A stretch of DNA of 23,771 nt from DATBHZ01 sp036557185 (lineage in GTDB: Bacteria; Actinomycetota; Acidimicrobiia; IMCC26256; JAENVU01), in assembly GCA_036557185.1 (NCBI GenBank), contig DATBHZ010000125.1, positions 1-23,771 on the forward strand. Reading direction: 5' to 3'. Position numbers and translations under genes: made by a program. Below are positions 7,530 to 14,318 of the stretch, in pieces. Below the pieces are notes generated by a model. It made no database searches and was not told the DNA's origin. It worked only from the letters and a program-made list of their open reading frames with translations. Each line of letters opens with the position of its first letter. The stretch's first letter is position 1.

Positions 7530-8460
7530 TGACCGCGAAGAGCAACGCGAGATACGTGTTCGAGAACATGAAGAACCGGATCGCGCGCTGCGCAGTGGGA
7601 TCGGCATGGAGCCGAACCGCCTGCACGACGAACACGATGCCGAGGATCCCGGCAGCCACGCCGTAGATCCAGCCGAGCGACGACACGCCGACGAGCGCGA
7701 GCGATGCCGCCAGCACCAGGACGGAATAGGCGACGATCTGACGCGCAGCCGACGCAGTCCCCTTGACGACGGGCAGCATCGGGATCCCGGCTGCTGCGTA
7801 GTCCTCCCGGTACCGCACGGAGAGCGCCCAGAAGTGCGGAGGCGTCCACAAGAAGACGATGGCGAACATCACCCAGGCGGGCGCGGCGAGCGATCCCGTC
7901 ACCGCGGCCCAGCCAACGAGCACCGGCACTGCGCCCGCAGCTCCGCCGATCACGATGTTCTGCGTGCTCCGAGGCTTCAGCCAGATCGTGTAGACGAAGA
8001 CGTAGAACAGCATGGCGCTGACGGCCAGCGTGGCCGAGAGCAGGTTGACGGTGGCGAAGAGCCATGCGAACGCCCCTGCTTCGAGGCAGAGGCCGAACAC
8101 GAGCGCAGCAGTGGGTGACACGTCGCCGTGGGGGAGCGGCCGGGCGTGCGTGCGCCGCATGATCTGGTCCCGGTCACGCTCGATCCAGCAGTTGATCGTG
8201 TTGGCGCCGCCCGCGGCCATCGCGCCGCCGAGGAGGACGCTCAAGATCAGCGTGATGCGCGGGAGGCCGTCCTCCGCGAGGATCATGGCGGGCACGGTCG
8301 TCACGAGCAGGAGCTCGATGACGCGTGGCTTGGTGAGCAGGAAGAACGCCTTGGCCGTGCCTCGTACCCGCTCCGCACGAGAGGGAGCCGAACCGGTGAT
8401 CGGTGGCGCCGGTTGCACCGGCGGGGCCGGACGCGCGAAGTCGTCGGGGAGAGCGGCCAT
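7498..8460 (-). CDS. ctaB: Protoheme IX farnesyltransferase (heme O synthase)
   Basis: The 320-residue UbiA-superfamily membrane enzyme transfers the farnesyl group of farnesyl diphosphate to heme B, giving heme O for aa3-type oxidases. A hydrophilic, Pro-rich N-terminus of about 35 residues precedes 'LLTKPRVIELLLVTTVPAM' and about eight or nine membrane helices. The prenyl-binding motif reads 'NTINCWIERDRDQIMRRT' (about 87-104), with Glu where many homologues have Asp. The second conserved loop includes 'YTIWLKPRSTQNIVIGG'. ATG 8458-8460 is supported by a TACCGT box 8 bases upstream. The downstream thioredoxin overlaps its 3' end. No ctaA or oxidase subunits appear in the window. Confidence 0.96.
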   Translation of the reverse strand: MAALPDDFARPAPPVQPAPPITGSAPSRAERVRGTAKAFFLLTKPRVIELLLVTTVPAMILAEDGLPRITLILSVLLGGAMAAGGANTINCWIERDRDQIMRRTHARPLPHGDVSPTAALVFGLCLEAGAFAWLFATVNLLSATLAVSAMLFYVFVYTIWLKPRSTQNIVIGGAAGAVPVLVGWAAVTGSLAAPAWVMFAIVFLWTPPHFWALSVRYREDYAAAGIPMLPVVKGTASAARQIVAYSVLVLAASLALVGVSSLGWIYGVAAGILGIVFVVQAVRLHADPTAQRAIRFFMFSNTYLALLFAVIAVDTLVRSI

Positions 8461-8468
8461 CGCGTTCG

Positions 8469-8474
8469 ACGGTA
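8469..8474 (-). promoter_or_regulatory. -10 box TACCGT of ctaB, probable leaderless start
   Basis: On the minus strand TACCGT lies 8 bases before ATG 8460. The hexamer is identical to that of the gene starting at 966. Confidence 0.5.
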
Positions 8475-8548
8475 GCAGGGCAGTTCGAAGCCGAACGAAG
8501 CACGCCCCGGGCGTTTACCTCCACTGACCAAGGCGACGCGCGGTTCTG

Positions 8549-8554
8549 TAGCCT
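8549..8554 (+). promoter_or_regulatory. -10 box TAGCCT of the GroES-like gene
   Basis: TAGCCT lies 8 bases before ATG 8563. A weak CTGACC, 19 bases upstream, could be a -35. The expected transcription start is at or next to the ATG. Confidence 0.45.
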
Positions 8555-8562
8555 TGGGCTTC

Positions 8563-8913
8563 ATGGCCGAACCAGCGCTGCGCCCGGCCGCCCTCCCCGA
8601 TGCCAAGCAATCGGTGCGCATGACGGCAGACCGCATCCTCGTGCACCCGTCCGAGGAGATCGGCGAGCGCAAGTCGCGGTCGGGGATCCTCATCCCGGCT
8701 ACGGCCAACGTCGACCGGCGACTCGTGTGGGCGGAGGTCGTCCAGGTGGGGCCCACGGTCCGAAACGTCGAGACGGGCGATCAAGTGCTGTTCGCCCCGG
8801 ACTCGGGCTACGAGGTCGAAATCCGCGGCGACGAGTACATCATCCTGCGTGAGCGCGACGTGCATGCCGTCGCGTGCGATCGCCCCTCGGGGCAGACAGG
8901 GCTGTACCTCTAG
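8563..8913 (+). CDS. GroES-like (Cpn10 family) protein
   Basis: The 116-residue protein carries a Cpn10 domain at about residues 24-102: 'DRILVHPSEEIGERKSRSG', then 'GILIPATA', 'WAEVVQVGP', 'VETGDQVLFAPDSGYEVEI', and 'GDEYIILRERDVHAV'. The order and spacing match GroES. It differs from canonical GroES in having about 20 extra N-terminal residues and a C-terminal tail 'CDRPSGQTGLYL', and no groEL is adjacent. The mobile-loop region ('ERKSRSGILIP') lacks the classical T-x-G-G-I-V/I-L pattern (SRSGILI here), so binding to GroEL is uncertain. It is probably a divergent paralogue rather than the housekeeping co-chaperonin. It is divergent from ctaB with 102 bases between starts. Confidence 0.88.
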   Translation: MAEPALRPAALPDAKQSVRMTADRILVHPSEEIGERKSRSGILIPATANVDRRLVWAEVVQVGPTVRNVETGDQVLFAPDSGYEVEIRGDEYIILRERDVHAVACDRPSGQTGLYL

Positions 8914-8955
8914 CGATCCCGCGGCCTCGCACGTCGCCCGCGCGAAGCTTCGCCC

Positions 8956-9699
8956 ATGGATGTCAGAGTCGACGGGAAGGTCGCGCTCGTGACGGGCGCG
9001 TCGCGCGGGATCGGGCTTGCGATCGCCACGGAGCTCGCGACGAGTGGTGCGCGTGTGATGCTGTCGTCACGCAAGGCCGAGGTACTCGAGGCCGCGAGCG
9101 GCGCAATCGACGGAGACACCCACTGGTTCGCAGCGCACGCGGGCGACCCTGCCGCAGCTGCTGATTGCGTCGCGGCCACCGTCGACCAGTTCGGCGGCCT
9201 CGACATCTTGGTCAACAACGCCGCCACCAACCCGTACATGGGCCCCACGATCGACACGGACGTTCCCCGCTTCGACAAGACGGTCGAGGTGAACCTCCAC
9301 GGCCCGCTCGTGTGGACGCACGAGGCGTGGCACCGCGCGATGCGCGATCACGGGGGCAGCGTGATCAACGTCGCGTCGGTCGGCGGGATGAGCGTGGAGA
9401 CATCGATCGGCGTGTACAACATGACGAAGGCGGGTCTCCTCCACCTCACGCGCACGTTGGCAGCAGAGCTCGCGCCTGGCGTGCGCGTGAACGCGATCGC
9501 GCCGGGGCTGGTCAAGACCGACATGGCGCGCGCTCTCTGGGAGCCGAACGAGGCAGCCATGGCGCGCGCTGTGCCGCTCGGGCGCCTCGGCGAGCCCGTC
9601 GACATCGCCGGAGCCGCGGTGTTCCTGAGCTCCGATGCGGCATCGTGGATCACCGGCACCACGATCATCGTCGACGGGGGGATGATCCTGCGCGCGTGA
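8956..9699 (+). CDS. Short-chain dehydrogenase/reductase (FabG-like)
   Basis: This 247-residue classical SDR has the cofactor motif TGASRGIG (13-20), 'LVNNAA' (85-90), the catalytic tetrad Asn113, Ser141, Tyr154 and Lys158 (YNMTK), and a C-terminal 'IIVDGGM'. It oxidises or reduces an alcohol/ketone with NAD(P)(H). An Arg after the motif ('SSRK') hints at NADP(H). The substrate cannot be assigned: FabG-type 3-oxoacyl reductases and many catabolic enzymes look alike. It follows the GroES-like gene by 42 bases with no obvious promoter or strong Shine-Dalgarno, so it may be co-transcribed. It converges on the gamma-carbonic-anhydrase-like gene with 11 bases between stops. Confidence 0.93.
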   Translation: MDVRVDGKVALVTGASRGIGLAIATELATSGARVMLSSRKAEVLEAASGAIDGDTHWFAAHAGDPAAAADCVAATVDQFGGLDILVNNAATNPYMGPTIDTDVPRFDKTVEVNLHGPLVWTHEAWHRAMRDHGGSVINVASVGGMSVETSIGVYNMTKAGLLHLTRTLAAELAPGVRVNAIAPGLVKTDMARALWEPNEAAMARAVPLGRLGEPVDIAGAAVFLSSDAASWITGTTIIVDGGMILRA

Positions 9700-9710
9700 G
9701 GGCGAGAGCC

Positions 9711-10241
9711 TCAGTCGCGCTCCCAGGCGATCCCCTTGCGATGCCGTTGCGCGAGCTCCGCGTACGCGGGCGGGTTGGCGTCCACCCAGAACTCGCCGGG
9801 TGATCCAGCGACGGGCCGCTTCACCACCGCGGGAGCGCCCGCCGCGAGCATGCCCTCCGGTACGGTCATCCCGGCCGCGACCACCGAGCCGGCAGCGATC
9901 AGCGCGCGCCGGCCGATCTCTGCTCCGTCGAGCACGACGGCACCATTCGCAACGAGGCACTCGACACCGAGCATCGCACCGTGGACGACGCAGTTGTGCG
10001 CGACGGTCGCACCCGCACCGACCTCGGTCGTGAGGCCGGGCGGACCATGGAGCACGGCGCCATCCTGGACGTTCGCGCCGCGCCGCACGACGACGGGGGA
10101 GTAGTCGGCGCGGAGCACGGCGCCGTACCAAACCGACGCCCCGGCCTCCACGATCACGTCACCCACGAGCGTCGCCGTCGGGGCGATGAACGCCGTCGAG
10201 TGCACGTTCGGCGTCAGGCCTTCGAAGGAGTACAGGGGCAT
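9711..10241 (-). CDS. Gamma-carbonic-anhydrase-like hexapeptide-repeat protein
   Basis: The 176-residue left-handed beta-helix protein begins 'MPLYSFEGLTPNVHSTAFIA'. Its hexapeptide repeats ([LIV]GxxxxV-type turns) run from about residue 20 to 140. His65, His82 and His87 in 'AVLHGPPG' and 'VAHNCVVHG' match the three zinc/iron ligands of gamma-class carbonic anhydrases and YrdA/PaaY proteins. A helical C-terminus caps the trimer. Metal binding is likely; carbonic anhydrase activity is not certain, since many relatives are inactive or act as CoA-thioesterase accessories. The ATG has GGGAGG 8 bases upstream. It is last of three minus-strand genes, 16 bases after the TIGR03084 gene. Confidence 0.9.
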   Translation of the reverse strand: MPLYSFEGLTPNVHSTAFIAPTATLVGDVIVEAGASVWYGAVLRADYSPVVVRRGANVQDGAVLHGPPGLTTEVGAGATVAHNCVVHGAMLGVECLVANGAVVLDGAEIGRRALIAAGSVVAAGMTVPEGMLAAGAPAVVKRPVAGSPGEFWVDANPPAYAELAQRHRKGIAWERD

Positions 10242-10257
10242 GGCGGCATCCTCCCGC

Positions 10258-11016
10258 TCAGAGGAAGGAACGCGCCACACCGAGCGAGCGACGGGCGCCC
10301 GCTCCTGTCGTGGTGAGATTCGGCGCCTCCTCCGGCCGCAGGCGCTGGACGAAGACGCGGCAGTACTCGCTCGCGGGCCCCACGATCCGATCCGACGCCG
10401 TCTCGGGACCGTAGGTCCAGGACGCGCCGGAGGGCAGCGAGAGCTCGACGCGCAGTGGCTCCGCCGGCGCTTCGACCCCTGCAACCGAATACGCATACGG
10501 AAGTGCGCGCGTCCCGATCCACGCGACGTGGCGAAGCCTGTCCGTGTCCGCGAACGGCGCGTCGAGCGCCGCGTGCACGTCGAGGCTGTGCGCCCAGGCC
10601 TCCATGAGTCGCGCGACCACGAACGACGTGGAGCGCATCCCGAGACCCCACGGCACACGGCCGTCCGGATCGAGTGAGCGCAGGACCTCGCGCTCGCGCG
10701 CTTGGGTCTCTTGCCACCACGCGAGCACGTCGAGGCCGGCGAGCCGCCGTCCCTTGAGCACGCCGGCGAACGTCAGGTCCTCGGGCGATGCGCACTGCGC
10801 GCTGAAAGCGGTGAGCGACCGTGGCCCGTCGAGACACGTATCGATCGCGAGCTCGTCCGTGTCAGCAAGGTGCGCAATCGTGTCGCGCACGTCCCAACTC
10901 CAGGCCGGGGTCGGCCGGAACCAGTCGTCCCGATCGAGCGTCTCGAGGACGTCGGTGAGGAGCGCTTGCTCGGCTTCGAGGTCACCGAGCAGCTCCGACA
11001 TGGTGTCGGTCGGCAT
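10258..11016 (-). CDS. TIGR03084-type / maleylpyruvate isomerase N-terminal (DinB-fold) protein
   Basis: The 252-residue protein opens with the actinobacterial TIGR03084 pattern: 'LLGDLEAEQALLTDVLETLD', 'DWFRPTPAWSWDVRDTIAHL' (about 31-50), and 'DELAID'. The DinB/MDMPI four-helix bundle binds a divalent metal through three His/Glu side chains. Here His49 and the 'MEAWAHSLDVH' segment (about 163-173) are the probable ligands. Relatives include mycothiol-dependent maleylpyruvate isomerase; a mycothiol-linked transferase or isomerase role is inference. The C-terminal domain (about 190-252) has the 'W-x-Y-G-P' and 'CRVFVQR' strands seen in that family. It starts 2 bases after the stop of the cysteine-rich gene, so both are in one operon. 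ATG at 11001 is an alternative start. Confidence 0.85.
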   Translation of the reverse strand: MPTDTMSELLGDLEAEQALLTDVLETLDRDDWFRPTPAWSWDVRDTIAHLADTDELAIDTCLDGPRSLTAFSAQCASPEDLTFAGVLKGRRLAGLDVLAWWQETQAREREVLRSLDPDGRVPWGLGMRSTSFVVARLMEAWAHSLDVHAALDAPFADTDRLRHVAWIGTRALPYAYSVAGVEAPAEPLRVELSLPSGASWTYGPETASDRIVGPASEYCRVFVQRLRPEEAPNLTTTGAGARRSLGVARSFL

Positions 11017-11018
11017 GG

Positions 11019-11807
11019 TCAGGCCGAGCGGGCCACCCGGGTCGGCCCGAACCGGACAGGGACCTCGGACGGGTGGAGCACCGGTGCCGGGGCGTGCTCG
11101 AGCCGGGTCTCCAGGTACTCGGCGATCATCTCGTAGAGCGTGTCGCCGACCATCTTGCGGAGCTCTGCCTCCATGCTGAGGTAGACGGGCTCGCTCCCGA
11201 CGAAGGCCTCCTTCGCCTCCGTGCACCACCACGCGAATTCTTCGCCACCATCGCCCCAGCCGTGTCGCGCGAATTCGGTGAGGCGGTGGTGGATGATGTC
11301 GTCGCCAGCGTCCTCGTCGTACTCCTCGATGTTGCGGAGCGGAAGCTGCCAGCACACCTCGGGCTTCACGTCGCTGTGGTGCTGGCCGGTTCGCATCGCG
11401 TGTTGGTGCAGCGCGCAGCCGGGGCCGTTCCCGAACCCGGGCCGATTGAGGAAGATGCACGCGCCGTCGGCGAGCCGCGTCCGCCAGTCGTCTTTCCCGG
11501 TCTTGACCCAGACGCCCTTCTTGAGGGCCCGCCGTTTGAACTGCCATTCGTCGTCGCTCAGCTTCTTCGCCACGCGCTCGACGAGCTCACGGTCCTTCTT
11601 GCCGGACGCGTGCGCGCCGTAGGAGCAGCAGCCCTGCTCCATCTCGGGTGCGGGCTCGGTGAGGACGCCCTGGCACCCGGAGCCGTAGATGCAGGTCCAG
11701 TGCGAGGAGAGGAACGTGACATCGACGTGCCACACGTGCTTCTTGCGCTTCGGGTCCTGGAACACGACCCACTCGCGGAGCGGCCCTTGGGTCGGCGCGG
11801 CTGGCAT
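11019..11807 (-). CDS. Cysteine-rich YkgJ/DUF3109-like putative metal-binding protein
   Basis: The 262-residue soluble protein has eight cysteines, at 39, 45, 60, 61, 117, 131, 152 and 195. 'GACIFLNRPGF', 'GCALHQHAM' and 'VCWQLPLRN' match the pattern of YkgJ/DUF3109 zinc/iron-chelating proteins (CxFL...GCxxH...CxxxP), and the 'QGCCSYGAH' pair fits the first cluster ligands. Several His residues ('QHHSD', 'IIHHRL') add possible ligands. An Fe-S cluster or zinc is likely, but its nature and role are unknown. ATG 11805-11807 has GGGAG 7-8 bases upstream. First of an apparent operon with the TIGR03084 and gamma-CA-like genes. It is divergent from glcD, with 24 bases between starts if glcD begins at 11832. 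Confidence 0.82.
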   Translation of the reverse strand: MPAAPTQGPLREWVVFQDPKRKKHVWHVDVTFLSSHWTCIYGSGCQGVLTEPAPEMEQGCCSYGAHASGKKDRELVERVAKKLSDDEWQFKRRALKKGVWVKTGKDDWRTRLADGACIFLNRPGFGNGPGCALHQHAMRTGQHHSDVKPEVCWQLPLRNIEEYDEDAGDDIIHHRLTEFARHGWGDGGEEFAWWCTEAKEAFVGSEPVYLSMEAELRKMVGDTLYEMIAEYLETRLEHAPAPVLHPSEVPVRFGPTRVARSA

Positions 11808-11831
11808 GGCGTGTCTCCCGGGTGTCGTCGT

Positions 11832-13307
11832 GTGAACGCTCCCACCGAATGTAGCGGGCTCCGTCGGTACGATCGTGCCATCGACGCGATCGACGCGCTC
11901 CTCGCGGAGCTCCAGAGGGGTCTGGGAAGCGACCGAGCGCGCGCCGAACCGCTCGAGCTCGCGTTGTACGACCGCGACGCCGGCACCGCGCGCGGGCAAG
12001 CCGTCGCGGTCTGCTTCCCGCGGTCGACCACCGAGGTCGCACACGCAGTGCGCAGCGCCGCGCGTTTCGATGTCCCGTTCGTGGTGCGGGGGAGTGGCAC
12101 CGGGCTCGCCGGGGGAGCGACGCCCGTCGGCGACCCCCTCGTCATCGTGATGACGCAGATGAACCGGATCCGCTCGGTCGACGCCGAGCGGTGCGTCGCG
12201 TGGGTCGAACCTGGCGTGCTCAACCTCGATCTCTCACGCGAGATCGCACACCTCGGATTGCACTACGCCCCAGACCCGTCGTCTCAGCAGGCGTGCACGA
12301 TCGGCGGGAACGTCGGGACGAACGCGGGCGGCCCGCACTGCCTCGCGGACGGCGTGACCTCGGCACACGTGCTCGCGGTGGAGGTGGTGCTCGGCGACGG
12401 CTCGGTCACGACGCTCGGAGGGCTCGAGCCCGATCTGCCCGGCTACGACCTCCGGGGCTGCTTCGTCGGCAGCGAAGGCACCATGGGGATCGCGACCGCG
12501 ATTGCCGTGCGCCTCACCCCTGATCCCCCTGCGGTACGCACGATGCTCCTCGCCTTCCGCACGATCAGTGCGGCTGCCGCCGCGGTGAGCGCGATCATCG
12601 GCGCCGGAATGCTCCCGGCCGCGCTGGAGATGATGGACGCGCGCATCACCGCGGCCGTCGAGGACTTCATCGGCGCTGGGTTCCCGCGCGACGCGGGTGC
12701 TGTGCTGCTCGCCGAGGTGGACGGCCTGCCGAATGGTGTCGATGCCGCGGTGCGCGCAATCGAGGTGCTCGGCCGTGATCACGGCGCATACCTGGTGCGG
12801 GTCGCGGCCGACGGGCAGGAACGCGCACTCCTCTGGAAGGGACGCAAGTCTGCCTTCGGCGCGGTCGCCCGCCTCGCGCCCGACTACTACCTGCACGACG
12901 CGGTCGTACCGCGCACGAAGCTCGTCGAGGTGCTCGAACAGGTCGACACGATCGCGCAGGCCCAGTCCTTGGCCGTCATGAACGTCTTCCACGCGGGGGA
13001 CGGCAACCTGCACCCGTTGCTGCTGTTCGATGCTCGGGAGCCCGGGATCTGGGAGCGCGTCTACGCGGCCGGCGACGCGATCGCCCGCACGTGCATCGCC
13101 GCCGGTGGCGTGCTCAGCGGCGAGCACGGGATCGGGCTCGAGAAGCGCGACCTCATGCCGCTCATGTTCGACCCCGATGATCTCGACATCCAGGCGCGGT
13201 TGCGTGACGCCTTCGATCCCAGCGGACGCGCGAACCCCGCCAAGGTCCTGCCGAGTGGGAGCCGGTGCGGCGACCTGCAACGCATCCCCGCGGGAGCGTG
13301 GATATGA
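11832..13307 (+). CDS. glcD: Glycolate oxidase FAD-linked subunit
   Basis: This 491-residue flavoprotein is the catalytic subunit oxidising glycolate (or another 2-hydroxyacid) to glyoxylate. The FAD-binding PCMH domain includes 'PFVVRGSGTGLAGGATPVGD' (about 82-101) and 'CTIGGNVGTNAGGPHCL'. The FAD-oxidase C-terminal domain has 'NVFHAGDGNLHPLLLF' and 'GVLSGEHGIGLEKRD', whose His residues bind metal and substrate in GlcD, D-lactate dehydrogenase and similar enzymes. D-lactate or 2-hydroxyglutarate remain alternatives, but the glcEF neighbours favour glycolate. The start is uncertain: GTG 11832 lacks both a -10 box and a Shine-Dalgarno, while a TACGAT box at 11868-11873 lies inside the frame. 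The 3' end overlaps glcE by four bases (ATGA). Confidence 0.95.
   Translation: MNAPTECSGLRRYDRAIDAIDALLAELQRGLGSDRARAEPLELALYDRDAGTARGQAVAVCFPRSTTEVAHAVRSAARFDVPFVVRGSGTGLAGGATPVGDPLVIVMTQMNRIRSVDAERCVAWVEPGVLNLDLSREIAHLGLHYAPDPSSQQACTIGGNVGTNAGGPHCLADGVTSAHVLAVEVVLGDGSVTTLGGLEPDLPGYDLRGCFVGSEGTMGIATAIAVRLTPDPPAVRTMLLAFRTISAAAAAVSAIIGAGMLPAALEMMDARITAAVEDFIGAGFPRDAGAVLLAEVDGLPNGVDAAVRAIEVLGRDHGAYLVRVAADGQERALLWKGRKSAFGAVARLAPDYYLHDAVVPRTKLVEVLEQVDTIAQAQSLAVMNVFHAGDGNLHPLLLFDAREPGIWERVYAAGDAIARTCIAAGGVLSGEHGIGLEKRDLMPLMFDPDDLDIQARLRDAFDPSGRANPAKVLPSGSRCGDLQRIPAGAWI
11868..11873 (+). promoter_or_regulatory. -10-like box TACGAT within the predicted 5' end of glcD
   Basis: TACGAT is followed by 6 bases and an in-frame ATC (11880-11882), the spacing seen before other leaderless starts in this window. 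ATC is very rarely a start codon, so this is either a chance match, an internal signal, or a sign that the real start is downstream of GTG 11832. Confidence 0.25.
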
Positions 13308-14317
13308 CGGACACCGCGGCTTCGGAGGTCTGCGCTGCGATTCGTGGTGCCACCGCGGTACACGTGGTCGGCGCGGGCACGCACGACGAGATCGGCGGGC
13401 GCGTCGACGCCAGGACGGAGGTCCGGGCGGCCTCGGGGATCGTCCGGTTCGAGCCGGCGGACATGACCGTCCGCGTGCGCGCAGGGACACCCGTCCGCGA
13501 GCTCGAGGCCGCGCTCGCGGAACGCGGGCAGGAATGCGTCCTCGATCCGCGGAGCCCGGACGCCACTGTTGGGGGTGTTCTCGCGACCGGTCTTTCGGGT
13601 TGGAGGCGGCTGCGGCACGGCCCGGTGCGCGATGTGGTGCTCGAAGTGCGCTTCGCGACGGGCGACGGCCGCGTCGTGCGCGGTGGCGGCCCGACCGTCA
13701 AGAACGTCACGGGGTACGACATCCCGCGCCTCATGGTCGGGTCGATGGGAACGCTCGGCGTCCTGCTCGACGTGACGCTGCGGACCCGTCCTCTTGCCGA
13801 GGCGACGGCATGGGCCGCGGTCTACGGCACCGTCGACGAGGTCCCCGCGGCGTTGTACCGGCCGTCGTGCGTCGCTTCGGACGGCGGTGCCACGCACGTG
13901 CTGCTCGAGGGCGACGCGCGCGACGTCGACGAGCAGCAGCGCGCCGCCGGGTTGCGCGTGAGCGACCCGCCGCGGCTCCCCGAAGGGCGGCACCGGGGGA
14001 GAGCCTCGGTCGCTCCCGGGAACGTCCCCGCGCTCCGCGCTCGCCTGCGCGAGATCCCCGTTCGGTGGCTTGCCGAGGTCGGTGTCGGCACCGTGCACGT
14101 CGGCGCCGACCGGCCGGAGGACCTCGCGAGCGCCCGAGCGGCAGCAGAGCGCCTCGGAGGCTGGATGCTGCGCGAGCACGGCGCGCCGGACCTGGATCCC
14201 TTCGGTATCGCCCTGCCGAACGCGGGGATCATGGCGCGCATCAAGGCCGCGCTCGATCCTGACGGACGCCTGAACCCGGACCGCCTCCCACTGAACCCCG
14301 CGAGCGAGGCCGCATAG
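13304..14317 (+). CDS. glcE: Glycolate oxidase FAD-binding subunit
   Basis: This 337-residue protein has a PCMH-type FAD domain but no large FAD-oxidase C-terminal domain, as in GlcE. 'PDATVGGVLATGLSGWRRLR' (about 98-117) and 'VKNVTGYDIPRLMVGSMGTL' are the GlcE hallmarks. The C-terminus 'RIKAALDPDGRLNPDRLP' matches the end of the family. ATG 13304 overlaps the glcD stop (ATGA), with GGGAG about 8 bases upstream, and the glcF GTG follows its stop after one base, so the three subunits are translated together. GlcE is needed for glycolate oxidase activity in E. coli. Confidence 0.93.
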   Translation: MTDTAASEVCAAIRGATAVHVVGAGTHDEIGGRVDARTEVRAASGIVRFEPADMTVRVRAGTPVRELEAALAERGQECVLDPRSPDATVGGVLATGLSGWRRLRHGPVRDVVLEVRFATGDGRVVRGGGPTVKNVTGYDIPRLMVGSMGTLGVLLDVTLRTRPLAEATAWAAVYGTVDEVPAALYRPSCVASDGGATHVLLEGDARDVDEQQRAAGLRVSDPPRLPEGRHRGRASVAPGNVPALRARLREIPVRWLAEVGVGTVHVGADRPEDLASARAAAERLGGWMLREHGAPDLDPFGIALPNAGIMARIKAALDPDGRLNPDRLPLNPASEAA

Positions 14318-14318
14318 C

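Noticed and set aside
7530..7607. ATG at 7607 as the start of the thioredoxin-like protein
   Set aside because: It would overlap ctaB by 110 bases and add a Ser/Arg-rich segment typical of shadow translation. A TTG at 7529 needs only 32 bases of overlap, though it too is unproven.
11073..11831. N-terminal extension of the glcD frame for about 250 codons
   Set aside because: It is antisense to the cysteine-rich YkgJ-like gene and would give a protein far longer than any GlcD.
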